NCBI GenBank assembly: GCA_044222245.1
Contig: JBGANQ010000041.1
Coordinates: forward strand, 1-64,000
Source: CALFML01 sp044222245
GTDB lineage: Bacteria; Myxococcota_A; Polyangia; Palsa-1104; JAEUJZ01
DNA length: 64,000 bases
Direction: 5' to 3'
This document shows, in pieces, positions 63,593-64,000 of the stretch. A program made the position numbers and the translations under genes. Under the pieces are notes generated by a model. That model had not been told where the DNA came from. It worked only from the letters and a program-made list of their open reading frames with translations, and searched no databases. The number at the start of each line of letters is the position of its first letter. Position 1 is the stretch's first letter.

Positions 63593-64000
63593 GGGACGCA
63601 GGAAGATCTGGTCGCGGGCCGCCTGACAGATGGCCAGGACGGCCGGGTGCTTGATGCGACGCTCGACGGAGATGGCGTAGAAGCGCTCGCTGAGCGGGCT
63701 CGCCTCACCAATCTGCTGGCAGCCATGCTGGTCGCGGATCTGCTCGGCCATGATGCTCGGGCCGGCGAACATGCCGGCGCCTGACTGCGCGAATACTTTC
63801 ATGAGCGCGCTGTCGTCAAACTCACCGACAACCTGCGGCTCCACCCCCTGGGTGCGAAACCAGTGCTCCAGCGAGCGGCGCAGCGCCGCGTGCTCCGAGG
63901 GGAGCAAGAGCGGCGCCCCCGAGAGTGAGCCTGGGAATCGGGGCTTGTACTTGTGGCACAGCGCCGGCGCGCCGTAGATGGACACCCCACACTCACCGAG
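63584..64000 (-). CDS. LysR regulator resembling NhaR, C-terminal part only
   Basis: The gene continues beyond the right edge; its N-terminal DNA-binding part is not in the window. The visible 138 residues contain LGECGVSIYGAPALCHKYKP, EFDDSALMKVFAQSGAGMF and SERFYAISVERRIKHPAVLAI, which match NhaR, the LysR activator of sodium/proton antiporter genes. Its stop overlaps the NRPS-PKS stop by nine bases on the opposite strand, with no terminator between. Confidence 0.85.
   Translation of the reverse strand, partial: LGECGVSIYGAPALCHKYKPRFPGSLSGAPLLLPSEHAALRRSLEHWFRTQGVEPQVVGEFDDSALMKVFAQSGAGMFAGPSIMAEQIRDQHGCQQIGEASPLSERFYAISVERRIKHPAVLAICQAARDQIFLRPSS

Overview
The window looks like a chromosomal piece of a large-genome, multicellular-type myxobacterium (Myxococcota) or a close relative. 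This is inferred from very high GC throughout, several Ser/Thr protein kinases (two with multi-pass membrane tails), a kinase/AAA/GAF/STAS giant regulator, an ECF sigma/anti-sigma/caspase operon, many lipoproteins, and two different natural-product loci. There are no rRNA, tRNA or CRISPR features that I can see.

Layout. 0-3.4 kb: a broken FG-GAP (VCBS) fragment, a glyoxalase-bicupin fusion, a small anchored protein and a GT4 glycosyltransferase. 3.7-11 kb: two paralogous membrane Ser/Thr kinases flank a gene whose product has a possible phospholipase A2-like His-Asp motif; the second kinase is translationally coupled to a hybrid histidine kinase. 11-12.6 kb: an RsbR-type STAS protein coupled to an S-adenosyl methyltransferase. 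12.8-16.6 kb: ECF sigma, zinc-finger-like anti-sigma, caspase-like protease and lipoprotein in one operon. 16.7-21.9 kb: ordinary metabolic genes (serine hydrolase, alpha/beta hydrolase, tgt, YccF, FAD reductase).

22-31.2 kb: a Ser/Thr kinase-AAA gene that has lost its kinase N-lobe stands head to head with a three-domain protein (effector-associated/death-like domain, TIR, SIR2), a likely NAD-depleting immune effector. A 38-bp perfect palindrome follows. Next is a two-gene class II lanthipeptide locus: a 60-aa mersacidin/lichenicidin-type precursor and a LanM, with no transporter/protease. 31.3-43.7 kb: a LysR regulator, a lipoprotein of 14 propeller-like repeats, a GH1 beta-glucosidase, a radical-SAM/DegT aminotransferase pair, and a 1,690-aa pseudokinase-AAA-GAF-STAS regulator.

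44-64 kb: a solo sugar-binding lipoprotein, then a phytanoyl-CoA-dioxygenase-type hydroxylase gene cut into two complementary halves 6.8 kb apart, then a 3,397-aa NRPS-PKS. The interposed DNA carries four unrelated genes and, at its right edge, a short remnant of a group II intron reverse transcriptase. The right half of the hydroxylase overlaps the start of the NRPS-PKS, so the hydroxylase was probably a tailoring enzyme of that pathway and has been lost. The assembly line reads A-PCP-C-A(nMT)-PCP-KS-AT-ACP-TE, a self-contained line for an N-methylated dipeptide extended by one unreduced ketide. An NhaR-like LysR gene runs off the right edge.

All functional calls come from reading motifs by eye; no database search was run.
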